The notes below the pieces were generated by a model that did no database searches, had not been told where the DNA came from, and worked only from the letters and a program-made list of their open reading frames with translations. A stretch of DNA of 7,349 nt from JAZKBN01 sp040388605. Lineage in GTDB: Bacteria; Bacteroidota; Bacteroidia; Cytophagales; Flexibacteraceae. Positions 6,774 through 7,349 of the stretch are shown piece by piece; positions within the stretch are counted from its first letter, which is position 1; each line of letters begins with the position of its first letter. The translations under genes were made by a program, and so were the position numbers. Location: assembly GCA_040388605.1 (NCBI GenBank), contig JAZKBN010000020.1:1-7349 (forward strand). The letters are read 5' to 3'.

Positions 6774-6826
6774 CAAAAGCTAAAGGGGCTGTCTCATAAC
6801 CACTGAGGCAGCCCCTTTAGCTTTTG
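6774..6826 (+). terminator. Strong hairpin terminator after yicC
   Basis: An 18-bp perfect inverted repeat (6774-6791 with 6809-6826; arms CAAAAGCTAAAGGGGCTG and its complement) extends inward through one T/G position and four more pairs (CTCA/TGAG) to a 7-base loop, TAACCAC. The A-rich left foot and TTTT right foot give a classic terminator shape, 22 bases after the yicC stop. The T/G position is a G-U pair only in plus-strand RNA; minus-strand RNA would have an A-C mismatch. This supports plus-strand use, though a terminator like this may work both ways. Confidence 0.82.
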
Positions 6827-6869
6827 CCGGATTTTGGTATTTGGAGATTAGAATCGGTTCATAGGCTGA

Positions 6870-6903
6870 AACCTTAACCATCAGAGTTTTGCCGGTTAAG
6901 GTT
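6870..6903. repeat. 10-bp inverted repeat in the gap before the transposase
   Basis: AACCTTAACC (6870-6879) and GGTTAAGGTT (6894-6903) are perfect inverted copies separated by 14 bases. The 259-base gap 6827-7085 holds no convincing gene; besides this repeat it has a run of six G (7002-7007) followed closely by TATAAT (7011-7016). The repeat could be a transposase or regulator binding site, or an inner part of the element's left end. No function is shown. Confidence 0.6.
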
Positions 6904-7085
6904 GCTTTGAACTTGTTTTATGGTCGTTGCATTCCTCTTAAAGGGCTGCTACCAGGGTTGTGTGCCCATTGGCAGCTGAAACGGGACTAATCCGGAATTT
7001 TGGGGGGCAGTATAATTTTTCTAAGTCTGGCTTAAATATTTACAGCCACTTTATTTTAACAACTGACAACTCCGGCCTTTGGGCT

Positions 7086-7349
7086 ATGTTTCTGCCTGAG
7101 GGCTTATTAAATTTCTTTGATTTGGTAAAGGCTGAGAAGAGTAATGAAGATATAGACCTTTATCTTGAAGAGAAGAACCTGGCGCCCGGCGGTTATGAAA
7201 ATGTAAAGCTTGAATCTAAAGGCTTTTTGCCCGAGATATCTGTACAGGATTTTCCCATTCGTCGTTACCGGGTGATGCTTTATATTAAGCGTCGTCGATG
7301 GCAGGTTGTTGATACAGGTCAGATTATAAAAAGAGACTGGGAAATTGTT
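7086..7349 (+). CDS. ISAon1-type transposase, N-terminal part, cut by window edge
   Basis: The first 88 codons of a protein that runs off the window. It begins MFLPEGLLNFFDLVK and includes IDLYLEEKN, LESKGFLPEISVQDFPIR, VMLYIKRRRW and a final RDWEIV. From memory this pattern (LPEG-LL-F, YLEE, SKGF-PEI-VQDFPIR, RRRW, RDW) matches the N-terminal region of ISAon1-type transposases of Bacteroidota, which in many genomes is a separate ORF ahead of the catalytic part. The DDE catalytic residues are not in the window, so activity cannot be judged. The frame is open upstream to 6942 without another ATG, so the start at 7086 is the simplest choice, but a rarer start codon upstream is possible. The left boundary of the element is not resolved. 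Confidence 0.72.
   Translation, partial: MFLPEGLLNFFDLVKAEKSNEDIDLYLEEKNLAPGGYENVKLESKGFLPEISVQDFPIRRYRVMLYIKRRRWQVVDTGQIIKRDWEIV

Noticed and set aside
6324..6776. A 150-codon minus-strand open frame over the end of yicC
   Set aside because: It is antisense to the conserved DUF1732 domain, its aromatic-rich composition is typical of the complement of a charged helix, and it starts inside the terminator.

Overview
The window looks like chromosomal DNA of a Bacteroidota (Bacteroidetes) bacterium. The support is: a promoter with the phylum's TTG-N19-TAnnTTTG layout in front of a tRNA gene; no Shine-Dalgarno sequences before the starts; a tRNA gene without an encoded CCA; a secreted beta-barrel-type protein with a signal peptide ending in KAQ; and a transposase start resembling the ISAon1 type common in this phylum. 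Genus cannot be named from the sequence.

Left part (1-3487). The last 52 codons of an unrecognised plus-strand gene converge on three minus-strand genes. In their direction of transcription these are a small predicted outer-membrane protein (2762-3487), a sigma-54-dependent NtrC-type response regulator (1170-2612), and a diacylglycerol-kinase-family lipid kinase (183-1082). A hairpin terminator separates the regulator from the kinase, so the kinase is probably not simply co-transcribed with it. No sensor kinase is in the window.

Middle (3488-4142). About 400 bp without a convincing gene is followed by a terminator, an initiator tRNA-fMet (minus strand) and its promoter, divergent from recR.

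Right part (4143-7349). Three plus-strand housekeeping genes lie in series with gaps of about 100-126 bp: recR (recombinational repair), lipA (lipoyl synthase) and a YicC-family endoribonuclease gene. A very strong hairpin terminator closes the series. The final 260 bases are the start of an insertion-sequence transposase cut by the window edge. It sits where a guanylate kinase gene (gmk) often follows yicC in related genomes.

I did not find an undescribed defence or biosynthetic system. The most notable points are the GAFTSA variant in the sigma-54 activator, the insertion element after yicC, the initiator tRNA with a C1-U72 pair, and several inverted or direct repeats in promoter-sized gaps.
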